Positions 23,677 through 34,500 of a stretch of 64,000 nt of DNA are shown here, piece by piece (the first letter of the stretch is position 1; each line of letters opens with the position of its first letter). Under the pieces are notes generated by a model that was given only the letters and a program-made list of their open reading frames with translations, ran no database searches and was not told the origin of the DNA. The DNA comes from Blasia pusilla. Lineage: Eukaryota; Marchantiophyta; Marchantiopsida; Blasiales. Position numbers and translations under genes: made by a program. The DNA lies in the NCBI GenBank assembly GCA_050084515.1, contig CM114271.1, positions 4,092,001 to 4,156,000 on the forward strand. Direction: 5' to 3'.

Positions 23677-23758
23677 TATTAAAGATTGAGTTACAGACAA
23701 GCTCATGAGACACTTGAGCCGTTTTCCACCAGTTATGCTTCTTTAGTAGTTTTCCACA
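23677..23758 (+). repeat. Copia 5' LTR, internally deleted
   Basis: 82 bp, running from TATTAAAGATTGAG to GTTTTCCACA. It matches the first ~41 and last ~41 bp of the 3' LTR; the middle ~230 bp, including the TATA-like CTATATAATT, is absent. The element therefore lacks its normal promoter. Confidence 0.93.
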
Positions 23759-23770
23759 TGGTATCACAGC
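23759..23770 (+). other. Copia primer-binding site
   Basis: TGGTATCACAGC begins directly after the 5' LTR. The usual plant copia site is TGGTATCAGAGC, complementary to the 3' end of initiator methionine tRNA. One base differs. Confidence 0.85.
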
Positions 23771-25111
23771 GGTAGGAGAACATCATTTGAAATTCTTGGT
23801 ATTTGAGGAGAGGAAAGAGGGCAAATTATAGTTTAGGAGAAGGAAATTTTGTTCAGATTTTAAGTGGAGCTTTGACGGTGATAAAACTTTGGAGGTGTTT
23901 TTTAAGGCTTTCCCGGTTGATTTAGCCATCCAAGTCCGCAACGGCTATAACAATGCCAAAGACTTGTTCTAGCCATCTTGTAGGGCTCGTTGAGAGCTTT
24001 CCAATGCACCCAAAATTGCTTGATTTTGACATTTGGAGCTCCTCCCGTAACAATTTAAATGTAGGAAAGTGCAATTAGTGAAGAAAAGTTGTGCAATTTG
24101 CTCTCTACACGCCAATTTCGACTAATTCTTTCATACAATTGATCAATTTTGGAAACTTTCAGGTAAATTTCTATGTAGGAGTGATCTATGATTCAAATGG
24201 AACAATAGAGAGCCTTAAATTACGTCTTTTTGAGTGAAATTGTTCGTCATGGAGTATTCCTCAGCAGCAATCACAAACGAGAAGCTAGATAAGCACAATT
24301 ACAATGTTTGGAAGTTTCGCATGAAACAATTTCTCATAGGTCAAGAACTATGGAAGCTTGTCACAGATGATGAGGCCAAGCCAGAAGGTGACTCAACAGA
24401 CTTGAATATTTGCACTTGGAACAAATGCGCAAGGCAAATAATCCACTACATTTTAATAACGATCAGTTCGCCAATGATAGGTCACATTCAAGATGTTGAT
24501 ATCCAAAGGAGGCCCAAGATGCATTAGAAAATATGTTCCAGATATCTACAAAGGTCAGGAAGCTTCAATTAAAATAACAATTGAACGAAGTGAGGAAAGG
24601 ATCGCATAGCATCAATGATTATATTTGGAGTATCAAACATATTGTTGATTAGTTGAATAACATTGGAGTGACAGTAGAAGACGATGATCTGATTTTGTTC
24701 ATTCTTCAAGGCCTTCCAAAGGATTACAAGTCCTTTGAGACCTCTATCTCTGTGAGAAAGAAGTATCCAACCTTTCAGAGTTAGTCCCACTGTTAATGAG
24801 TGAAGAGATACGCCTAATACGCAGCGGTAAATCGTCTAGTCTGCAAGAGACTGCGCTATTTGGAGGTTATGGATCAAACAGAGGTAGGGGTCGTGGCAGA
24901 AGCTTCTGTGGTCGTGGTGGATATCAAGCATATGGAGGAAGAGACACTCAATATAATATCACTCAATAAACTACGAACCAGTACCAAACACAATCACAAG
25001 ATCGTGATGGTGGAAACCGTTGGGGTCGAGGTCAGGAGCATAGGGTCTATGGATCTTGCAATTACTGTGGGATAAAGGATCACTATGCAAAGTTTTGCTT
25101 CAAAGAAGAAG

Positions 25112-25609
25112 GCAGATACGAGAACAAGAGCCTTACAACAACAAAACTATGTGGAGCAACAACACCAAGAGCAGTACCAAGAACAACAACATTTACAAAC
25201 GGAGCATCTCTTGGTCATGACTCATCTTATGGGAGCAATAATCAAGAAAGACTCGACAGCAGATTGGTATATTGACTCTAGTACATCAAATCACATGACT
25301 TCACAAGCTAAATGGTTTAGTAGTTCGGAGTCGGTGAAAGATTATGCAATTTTGCTCACAGGAGATATGAGAATAAGAGCCTTACAACAACAAAACTATG
25401 TGGAGCAACAACACCAAGAGAAATACCAAGAACAACAATATTTACAAATGGAGCATCTCTTGGTCATGACTTATCACATGGGAGCAATGGTCAAGAAAGA
25501 TTCGATAGCAGATTGGTGCATTGACTCTAGTACATCAAATCACATGACTTCACAAGCTAAATGGTTCAGTAGTTGGGAGCTGGTGAAAGATTCTATAATT
25601 GTGCTCACA
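25112..25609 (+). repeat. 249-bp tandem duplication within copia protease region
   Basis: Two consecutive units (25112-25360 and 25361-25609) start at GCAGATACGAG and GGAGATATGAG and share most bases. The length is 83 codons, so the frame is kept across both. Each copy carries the protease active-site motif (DWYIDSS and DWCIDSS). Such a doubling of the protease motif is unusual. Confidence 0.88.
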
Positions 25610-26340
25610 GGAGATGATACTCAACATCATATCACACATATCCATAAAGTCCCAATAGCATTAGATGGTCTTTTTGCTCTTGGAAATGTTCTCTATGTTT
25701 CTACTATTGCAGGAGACCTGATCTCTATAGGACAGATAGTAGAATAGGGTTATCAACTGAAGTTGAACGTATATGGCTATTTCATTGAAATAATGGGTGA
25801 CCAGACTACGATAGCCAAAAGAACTATATGTGGCAGAATGCTCAAATTAGATGTTTCTATGCTAGAGATTCAAACAACAATGTATGGTCAAAGCAGCCAA
25901 CAAATCATAGATCTAAATGTGTGGCATAAAGAATTGGACATATGAATCTTCAAAGATTATAGAGTCTTTCATAATCTAATATAGTAATAGGATTCCCTAA
26001 ATTAGCGAGTCTTGCTAAGTTAGAGGTATGTCCTGCTTGCCAATTTGGAAAACAAGTTAGATTTTCTTTTCCAAAGCAAGATATAAGAGCATACAAGATA
26101 TTGGAATTGATCCACAATGATGTGTGGACAACATCACAACATAGCCTTAGTGGTTGCCAGTACTTTGTTTCATTGATTGATGACTTCTCTAATTATATAT
26201 GGGTATACTTTCTGAAAGCCAAGTCATAAGTATTCTTAGTGTTCCAAACATTCAGAGTTCTAGTAGAGAAGCAAACTAGAGATCACATTCTGAAATTGCG
26301 TTGTAATGGAGGAGGAGAGTACCTTTCAACAGAGTTTGAT

Positions 26341-26664
26341 GACTATTTACGTCATAATGGCATCCAACATCAAGTGACTTTCCGTTATACTCCACAACAA
26401 AATGGAGTAGCTGAGAGGAAGAATTGACATATTGCTGAAGCGGCACGAGCTATACTGAATGAGAAGAACTTGCCTAAGGTGTATTGGGAGAGGCTGTAGC
26501 ATTATGACTATTTACGTCATAATGGCATCCAACATTAAGTGACTTGCCGTTATACTCCACAACAAAATGGAGTAGATGAGAGGAAGAATTGACATATTGC
26601 TGAAGCGGCACGAACTATACTGAATGAGAAGAACATGCCTAAGATGTATTGGGAGAGGCTGTAA
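26341..26664 (+). repeat. 165-bp-period tandem duplication within copia integrase
   Basis: The segment starting GACTATTTACGTCATAATGG at 26341 recurs at 26506 and runs to about 26664. Both copies contain the same TGA in GAAGAATTGACATATTGC, where CGA (Arg) is expected, so the stop predates the duplication. Confidence 0.88.
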
Positions 26665-28820
26665 CATGTGCAGTCTTCTTAATCAACCAAACTCCAACAA
26701 TAGAAGTTCATGATAAAACTCCATTCAAAGTCTTCACAGGAAGCAAACCTGATTTTTCCTTCTTGAAAATATTTGGCTTTATTTTTATGCTCATGTTCCT
26801 TCTAAGAGACGTCAGAAATTAGACCCCAAGTATGAAAGATTTATCTTCATTGGCTATGCTGATGGAACTAAGAGGTATAAGTGCTACATTCCATCCTCTA
26901 GGCAGCTTATTATTAGTCGCGATCTTGTCTTTGATGAGCTAAAGTCATGGTATGCTCCATTTGAGCCTATTTCACCTCTAAACTCGTCTGTTGAGGGGGA
27001 GAATATGACTGTAAACCAACAAATATTGTCTTCAACTTCCCCAAGTACTAGTGCAGGATTAGGAGAGGTCTTAGATTCATCAATTAAATATGTGAGTCCA
27101 TGTACGGGAAGAGTATGTATTCAGTCTGTTGACACTAGTTAGAGTGAAGTGTCAAAGACATCTAATTTTGAAAAAAATTCGTAGATCAAGTAAAGTTACA
27201 CATCCAGTTCATAGATTCATAAATGAAGGTTTCCTTGCGACACATCATGCATAAATTATGACTACCCTTGAAGAACAGGATCCGAGTTGTTTTGAAGAAG
27301 TTGCAAGTAAAGTCAAATGGATTGAAGCTATGGAGGAAGAGCTTGCTGCATTAAGACATCAACAAACATGAGAGCTGGTTGATATACCTTTCGGCAAGGA
27401 AGTTATTGGTTGCAAATAGGTTTACAAAATCAAGCGCAATGAAGATGGTACAATTAACTAATACGAAGCGAGATTGGTGGCTAAGGACTATGCACAACAA
27501 TACGATATAAATTATGAGGAAACATTTAGCCATGTTGCAAAAATGGCTAAATGAGAACATTGGTTGCAATTGTAGTAAGTAAGAAGTGGAGATTACATCA
27601 CATGGACGTCAAGAATGCCTTCTTGAATGGAGATCTATACGAGGAGGTATATATGACTCAACCAACTGGATACGAGCATCCCAAGTTTCCATTTCGCGTA
27701 TGCAGGTTGAAGAAAGCTCTATACGGGCTCAAATAAGCTCCAAGAGCTTGGTATGGCAAGATTACATACGTCCTACAAGAGTTGGGTTTTAGGGTATGTG
27801 ATTCTGACTCCTTATTATATGTCTTGAGAGGACAAGATCATACGGTTCTCATTGTATTGTATGTTGACGATCTCCTAATTATTGGGAGTATTGAAGAAAT
27901 GGTACAACAAGTCAAGCTTAAGTTACAAGAAAAATTTGATATGAAGGACTTGGGAGAACTCAAGTACTTCCTTGGTATTGAGTTTATCAAGGTTGGAGAG
28001 AGCATGTGGTTACTACAATTACAATATGCTCTTCATATGATTTCAAAATATGGTATGACGGCTTGTAAGCCAATCTCTACACCGTTGGACCAAAGTGTGA
28101 AGCTAAGAGTGGATGAAGGAGAGTTGCTTGCAGATTCTAATATATACTGGCGCATGGTTGGATGTTTGATCTATCTAACTATAACCAGACTAGATTTGAG
28201 CTATGTTGTTGGCCTAGTGAGCTAGTTTATGCAAGCACCTTGAAAACCTCACCTTGATGATGTGAGGAGGATTATGCCGTATGTGAAATTCTCTATTCAA
28301 TTCGAGCTTCAATTTAAGCCTTCTCCAAGTTTTCAATTACAAGGATTCACAGATGCTGATTGGCCAAGAAGCGTGTCTGATCGACACTCCACATCTGGTT
28401 ATTCATTTACTTTGGGAAGGGTAGTTATAAGTTGGGCTTCAAAGAAGCAACCTATAGTTGCTTTATCTTCAACAAAGGCTGAGTACAGAGGAGCAACAAA
28501 TGCAACATGGGAGGCGGTATGGCTTTATCGATTACTTGTTGAGATTGATGTTAGTAACTTAAGACCTAGTGTAATATATCCAGACAATATTAGTAGCATC
28601 CAACTTGCTAATAACCATGTGTTTCATGCTCGTAGAAAGGATGTTGAGGTGCACTATCATTTTATCAGAGAGAAGGGCTTGCAGGAGAAATTGATCTTGT
28701 GTATATAGGTACAGATCAACAAACTGCTGACATCCTTACAAAGGCATTATCCAGAGATAAGTTTGAGATGTTTAGAAATAATTTAGGCGCTAGAGATATC
28801 GATATGAGCTTGAGGGAGAG

Positions 28821-29132
28821 TATTGAAGATTGAGTTACACACAAGCTCATGAGACATCTGAACTACTACATTTGGTACTCACATGAACTAGGGAAGCTTA
28901 ATCTTGGTTAGTCAATTAAACCCGATTATTTTAACTAGGGTTAGTTAATCACAATTAGTCTAACTCGAGACTATGGTTAAGGTTAGGGTTAGGGTTGCTT
29001 GTACATACCCTATATAATTGAGAAGGGGATCAGCCTCCATTCATTCTCTCATTGCAAATTTTGTTCTCCATGGTGGTGTGTGAGTGTGAGAGCCGTTTTC
29101 CATCAGTTATGCTTCTTTAGCAGTTTTCCACA
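28821..29132 (+). repeat. Copia 3' LTR
   Basis: 312 bp, from TATTGAAGATTGAG to GTTTTCCACA. It includes GGTTAGGGTTAGGGTT (28981-28996), a telomere-like string, and a TATA-like CCTATATAATTG near 29010. The usual TG start is changed to TA in both LTRs. Confidence 0.93.
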
Positions 29133-29399
29133 AGTAGAAGCGGACACGGCTTACTTCACACTTCAGCCGTCTTGAGAGCTAGGACCCCTTAACTCGGCCA
29201 AAGCTAATGCAGAAAAGCTATTGCTGATATCGGGACTGCAAGCTATTGATGGAAAAATTGAGATAAATAGGGCAGCCATCTCCTTCCTCCACCCCCCCTC
29301 CCTAGAGTGCAGAGTGTACACTACACAGCGTGAATCAATGGAATTTTGAGCAGACCCCTAAACGAGATCGAATCATGAATGGACAAAATCAAGACAGAA

Positions 29400-30423
29400 A
29401 TTGGATTGAAACGCAAAATTATCCTTCCGCCCCTAAGAGTTCAACTCCAAGTGCCAATGGCATCGAGCGCAGGGTGCCCATGGCCTCGAGCTCCCATGGC
29501 GTCGATCGCAGAGCGCCGATGGCGTCGAGCGCCCATGAGTGGCGCGCTCGTAAGTAAGGTGCGCGTGAGTGCCAAGCGCGAGCCCGGGGGTAGGAGCGCG
29601 TGGGCAAAAAATGGCATGAGAGCGAAAAACACGGGGGCAGCGCAAGACAAACGCGAAGGAATAGCGCGAGAACGGAGACGAGAAATGGGCCCCGAGATGT
29701 TGCGTGACTTGGGGTAGGGGGGAGGCAGGGAGGGAACAAACTTTGCCATGGCCGTCCGATTCAAAATCAAACGACCCGCAGCAGATAAAACATAGGCCGT
29801 CTGATCTACTGAACTACTGGTCCTCGATGTCGGGACCGTTAGATCGGACTCATTTTATGGCCGTTAGATTTAAGATCTAACGGCGGGCGTCGTAGTATCG
29901 TTGGATCAGATTGTGTTAACTAGACGGCACAATCTCCAAAGGCGGCGGCGGCGGCGACGGGTTGGGTTGCGGAATAACTTAAGTTTAGGCTAGGTTTGGG
30001 CAACCAAACCTAGCCAATTTTTTTTTGTTAAATAGCTTTCTATTTTTTCTTTTTTCTTCTTCCATTTAAATTTTCCCATTTAAATTCCATTTTGTTCTTC
30101 TTCTAATTCTTTAAAAAAGATATTAATTTCTCTTTCTCTTAAATTTTTTTCCTCTAAACTATACCTCTTAAAATTTTCATTCTCTTTTTTTTTTTTGCAC
30201 TTTAATTGTTTTTCCTTCTCTCATTTTTTCCTCATTAATTCCCATTTAATTTCCTTCATTGTCCTTTTTTTTTCTTCTTATAAATTTTTTTTCAAAATAT
30301 TTTTATTTTTCTTTCTCTCTCTCTTTCTCTGAAAAAACATTTCCTTTTAAACTCTTACTCTAAACTTTCTTATTTTCATTCTCTTGCTGTTTTAAATAAG
30401 TAGTTTTGTGGAGTGTAATGCAG
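29400..30423 (+). other. GC-rich then T-rich segment, possible leader of a gene fragment
   Basis: 29400-29960 is GC-rich with many GCG and GGC triplets (GGCGGCGGCGGCGGC at 29939-29955). From about 30000 to 30410 it becomes extremely T/C-rich and ends in GGAGTGTAATGCAG just before an ATG. This resembles a 5' UTR exon, a leader intron and a splice acceptor. Small frames in the GC-rich part (106-112 codons on both strands) are composition artefacts. Confidence 0.4.
29749..29915. repeat. Cluster of CCGTTAGAT/CCGTCCGAT motifs with a palindrome
   Basis: Copies of GCCGTYNGAT-like words lie near 29749, 29794, 29838, 29859 and 29903, in mixed orientation. The best is a palindrome, GCCGTTAGAT-TTAAG-ATCTAACGGC (29859-29883). 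Similar words are common near plant genes and in some foldback elements. Confidence 0.65.
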
Positions 30424-30548
30424 ATGGCAAGTGGAGGTGGATTATTATTGGCCGCGGGGAGACGGCCATTAGGAGTTCTTACAAATATACCGATTCCGCA
30501 ACGAAATTCAGGGAGAAAAATCAAACAATTGAAGAACACCACTCCGAT
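30424..30548 (+). pseudogene. Possible captured first coding exon with D-box-like motif
   Basis: A clean exon model: acceptor TGCAG before ATG at 30424, 41 codons, then the donor GTAAGC after 30548. The peptide begins MASGGGLLLAAGRRPLGVL and includes R-x-x-L-x-x-x-x-N (RRPLGVLTN), which fits the destruction-box consensus seen near the N-termini of mitotic cyclins and other APC/C substrates. No further exons of such a gene were found downstream before the RepHel frame, so it is probably a 5' gene fragment carried by the Helitron. The family assignment is tentative. Confidence 0.4.
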
Positions 30549-31529
30549 GTAAGCAACTTTCTTTGGGAGAACAAGGGAAGCAACGTATTTCCATTTCCAC
30601 GATGATGCCTTACATCCCCATATTTGGTATGCACATATTATAATTATCTAATCTTGGAATTGTTGCACATACTTCCTTATCGTGCGCATACACGTGGCTA
30701 CACAACATACATGGCTGGTCACATCCATACCACACAACACCAATCTTCCCCACACACGGGTAGATCCACACATGTACAGAAATCAACTCATACATATATA
30801 TATATAGATCGCACAACAAAAATAAATAGTAGTAAAAACGGCACACCCGGCCTAAAACTCCACTCCTCAATCTACATCCGCATATCGAGCCTCGTCCACC
30901 CTGTGCTATCAAGGAATCCATACGCTAGCATCTAGTTCTAACTCACACACAGGAGCAAGTATGATACTCCAACGGCCCAACATGAGAAAGATGGCTTGGG
31001 GAAGCCATCTTCCTCCCTTATATAGGTTTGGGAAAAACCAAAAGACTCTTCCCCTAAAAATAGCTATCCTCTTGGTAACTCGCGCGACACAGTTACAGGG
31101 GCAAGTGACCTGCTCAACAAGTCATCCGTTGTGAAAGACCTCAACAGGAAAGTTATCAAAAATAACGTTCGTGACATAACGGACCTATCCTCAACCTCAT
31201 CCGACACCGCGGAACAAAGTTACACTCATGAAAATCCGCTGGCTCATATGCCCTATCCACGATAGATCTCAGCCTATCGGCAACTCAGATGTGACATCCT
31301 GTTCTTTAAAATCCAATAGATTTCTGTGACTTCCAAAAATTGATGCTTGTGAATGCACAACAAAAAAGGAAATACTAGCACAAAAAACACATGCTGAAGA
31401 ATAATTCCTTCCCAAAACATCTCGAACGTAATTTCACAACATTGATATTCATTTAGCATGTCCACATTTCCACCTTAAATAATTTCCACTTTTAATTTAA
31501 TTCTATGCATTGCTCTTAACATTTTTGTA
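30549..31529. other. Spacer within the Helitron block
   Basis: Unremarkable mixed sequence with a short (AT) run near 30793-30806. No frame longer than 103 codons; the two of that size on opposite strands look like chance. It may hold the 5' regulatory part of the RepHel gene. Confidence 0.4.
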
Positions 31530-34500
31530 TTGTTTCATACTTCCCATTCTATTGAATCTGCCGATATACGTGATTTTTGGAAGGTTCTAAGCAAAATGAG
31601 GCCCAAAATGAAAACGTGCTTTACTGATAAAATTGAAGCTCTCAAACAAAAAAAGAGGACTTATTATCGAGAGTATAGAAAAAGAAGGAAAGCAAATCAT
31701 GTTCAAGTCAAGCCCGCTTTGGTAGTTGAGAGTATTGCAACTATTCCAAATGAGGAGGTTTCGACAATCGATCCAAAAGGTGTATATATATCTTTTTTTT
31801 TAATATTTCCACTCTAAATATTTCATTCTTCAAAACCCTTAATTTTTATCTTATCCATCCTTTATAATATGTTAATGTTGATATTTTCACAGGCTTGCCA
31901 ACGAGGGTGGGGATATGGTGGGAGAAAGTCAAGAAGTCCATCTTCCATCACCAACAGTTCAGTTGGTTGACAATACATCCTATGAAGTTATCAAGAATAT
32001 ATCCACAATTGGGCCAACTACTTTTGTAATACCACGAGTTGAGTTACCTACCACTCTTCCTATTTTGGTTCAACATGAAATCATCGAGAATTCTTCGACT
32101 CTTTCCCAACTCGGGGATGAACTAAGGTTAAGAGTAGATCCCGTATTGTCTAATGGAGTTTCATTATCTCCACAAAGTGCCACTATACCAAATGCTTCTA
32201 CAATTCCTCCCTTATCTACTATTAATAGGGTTGTAAGATTAAATACATTAATCAATCTTGCAAGGAGTCCAAATTTCCAAGAAAGTGATGTTAGGAAGTT
32301 GCGATTACAAAGGAGTTTGAATCTTACCAATGGCCGTCATAGGGGGGTATCCCTAATTTGCTCAACTCTACATCCATGATATTACAAATGAAATGGAGAA
32401 TCGTGGTAGATGTATATCTAGATCCTTTGATCTTAATTTAGATATTTTGAAAGGTCTACAAGACATGTTACATGAATGCAATCCATATGTGAAGATCTTT
32501 TGTCATATGACACATGAAGCAAGGGACCTTAATATGCGGATCATCCTCAAGGCAAGTAAGAGAGGTCTTGATGCAAAGCGTTATAACTTATCAGTTGCTT
32601 TTGAAATTGCTGTTGTTTTTCCGGAGGATGGAAGTGAACATGTCGACCATCATGATATAATTGTATGACTAGGAGGGGGAATGAGGCGTATATTTGACCT
32701 CAATGAAGCGTATATCCCATTACACTTTGTTTTATTATTTATCTATGGTGAAGCAGGTTGGCATCCTAGAATACACTTTGGGAGAATCAAAGGCTATAGA
32801 GAATCCCAACGACCAGGCCATATTATGCACGAGGAGGAGGGATTGGAGAATTGGATGGATGAGGAAAGAGTTGATGGAGATATTGTTGAGGAAATAAGAA
32901 TAAAAAGTGTTACGGCCTTGCAATTTGCATGTTTTTGACTTCAAACACGGATTGGAGGAGAAGATAAAAATTGCTTATTGAGGTTTGGTTGACTTACTCA
33001 AGAATATATGGTTGATCTCTATGCCACTGTAGAGATGCAATGACTATCATGGGTTTGCTTAAATCAAAAGGATTTGATGGCTGAATTATATCAAGGATAA
33101 GGGATGCAATACATCGACATGATGTTGATCGAAGGTTTGGGAGATGCATTATATTACCTTATTCTTTTATTCAATGGCCACGTCATATGCATCAATTATA
33201 TCAAGATTCTATGGAAATTGTAAGACATTTGGGAAAGCCATACTACTTTTTGACCATAACATGCAATCCAAAGTGGGAGGAGATTACATGCGCCTTATTT
33301 CCTGGCCAAACTGATGCAGACTAACCTGATTTGGTCGCGGGTTTTTGAGAAGAAAAACAAGGAGTTGTTACAACTTATTGTCAAGAAGTAGATATTGGGT
33401 CGAGTTGTAGGATGTATCCATATGGTGGAATTCCAAAAAAGAGGTTTGTCACATGTGCATGTACTTATTATCTTAGGTGGTGAGGATAAACCACATACCA
33501 CTTCTAATTATGATTGTATTATTTCAGCTGAAATCCCTGATCAATCTATCCATCCAAGGTTGTATGCTACGGTTGCTAATTGCATGGTTCATGGGCCATG
33601 TGGACTATTAAATCAAAATGCCCCATGTATGGATAAGGAAACAAAAAAGTGTACAAAAGGCCATCCTAAAGCTTTTGCGGCAAGCACTGTAGAGACAGAA
33701 GATGGCTATCCAATATATCGCAGGTAAGGATCCTTTTATGTTGGCTTATCAATCATATGGCAATAAATGGGATTTATTGTATTTTTGCAGATTGGAGAAT
33801 GGGAGGGCGATTATTAAGTCTAAACATTCACTCGATAATCATTGGGTTGTGCCCTATTATCCTGTGTTGTGCACCCTCTTCGATTGTCACATTAATTTGG
33901 AAATCACAAGTAGTGTTTCCGCCCTCAAGTACTTATACAAATATGTTTATAAGGGATATGATGAAGTGTCCTTTAAGTTTTCAAAGGATATGGATATATC
34001 CAACGCAATTGACGTTATTGACGAGACAAGATCATATCTTGATGCGATATATGATTCTTCTAATTGATGCAATCTTCTTATATTTTATTTATGAACTTCA
34101 TTTCATTCTCCATCTCTAATACTTGAAATACTTATTTTTCCCCGTATATATCTTCTTCTGAAGCATGTTGGCGTCTCTTCAAGTTTAGTCTACATGCAGA
34201 ACTTCCAAGTATTGTGCGATTAGCTGTTCATCTTCCGGAGCAACAATTAGTGTACTTCAATGTTGTTGACGCTCCTCAAGATATTTTGCAACTAAAAAGG
34301 GAGACATTTTGACCAAATGGTTTGCAACCAAACTAATTGACTCTAGTACACGACAATATCTATACATAGATTTTCCGACTTATTATCATTGGAGTAACAA
34401 AACATGGATTCGTAGGGTACAAAATATAAATGGCTCTGGTCATCCCATTGGCCGCTTATACCTTACTCATCCAAGTAAATACTCAAACCTTATTTGTAGA

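Larger units (their letters stand above)
24249..28708 (+). pseudogene. Copia gag-pol polyprotein remnant
   Basis: Gag starts at the ATG at 24249 with the UBN2-like block LDKHNYNVWKFRMKQFL. The CCHC zinc knuckle CNYCGIKDHYAKFC is near 25054-25095 in another frame. The protease motif DWYIDSSTSNHMT (about 25260) occurs a second time about 249 bp later. The integrase zinc region has CPACQFGKQ (about 26030), and the core runs from HNDVWTT to GVAERKN (26110-26427). Reverse transcriptase starts near 27300, with MDVKNAFLNGDL and the catalytic YVDD (about 27862). RNase H has DADW and LSSTKAEY (about 28350-28490). Stops occur where CAA, CAG, CGA or TGG would be expected, consistent with C-to-T decay. 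No full-length product is possible. Confidence 0.93.
23677..29132 (+). mobile_element. Ty1/copia LTR retrotransposon, decayed
   Basis: The element is 5,456 bp, flanked by the 5-bp duplication AGTAG (23672-23676 and 29133-29137). The order is 5' LTR, primer-binding site (TGGTATCACAGC from 23759, matching initiator Met tRNA in the usual copia way), gag, protease, integrase, reverse transcriptase, RNase H, a purine tract (TTGAGGGAGAG, ending at 28820) and the 3' LTR. Integrase before reverse transcriptase defines copia. There are many stops and frame changes, and the 5' LTR has lost about 230 bp, so it cannot move by itself. The shared 82 bp of the LTRs differ at about 6 positions, which points to an old insertion. 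Confidence 0.95.
22957..29348 (+). pseudogene. Unidentified ORF remnant split by the copia element
   Basis: The parts are 22957-23676 and 29138-29348. Before the insertion site a protein-like frame starts MATRIITKKS and contains three in-frame TAG stops and a frame change near 23390. After it the frame reads AWDRKANARQKPEPSLRV to KLTQRVFLV. If the element and one AGTAG copy are removed, the same frame resumes as EADTAYFTLQPS, meets one TGA, and continues through NSAKANAEKLLLISGLQAID to a TGA at about 29348. The stops look like single C-to-T changes. The protein family is not recognised; it is Lys/Glu/Ser-rich. It may be a host gene piece carried by the Helitron. Confidence 0.5.

Noticed and set aside
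29379-29770. Overlapping 106-112 codon frames on both strands
   Set aside because: They are open because of GC-rich composition; none has a recognisable motif or splice support.
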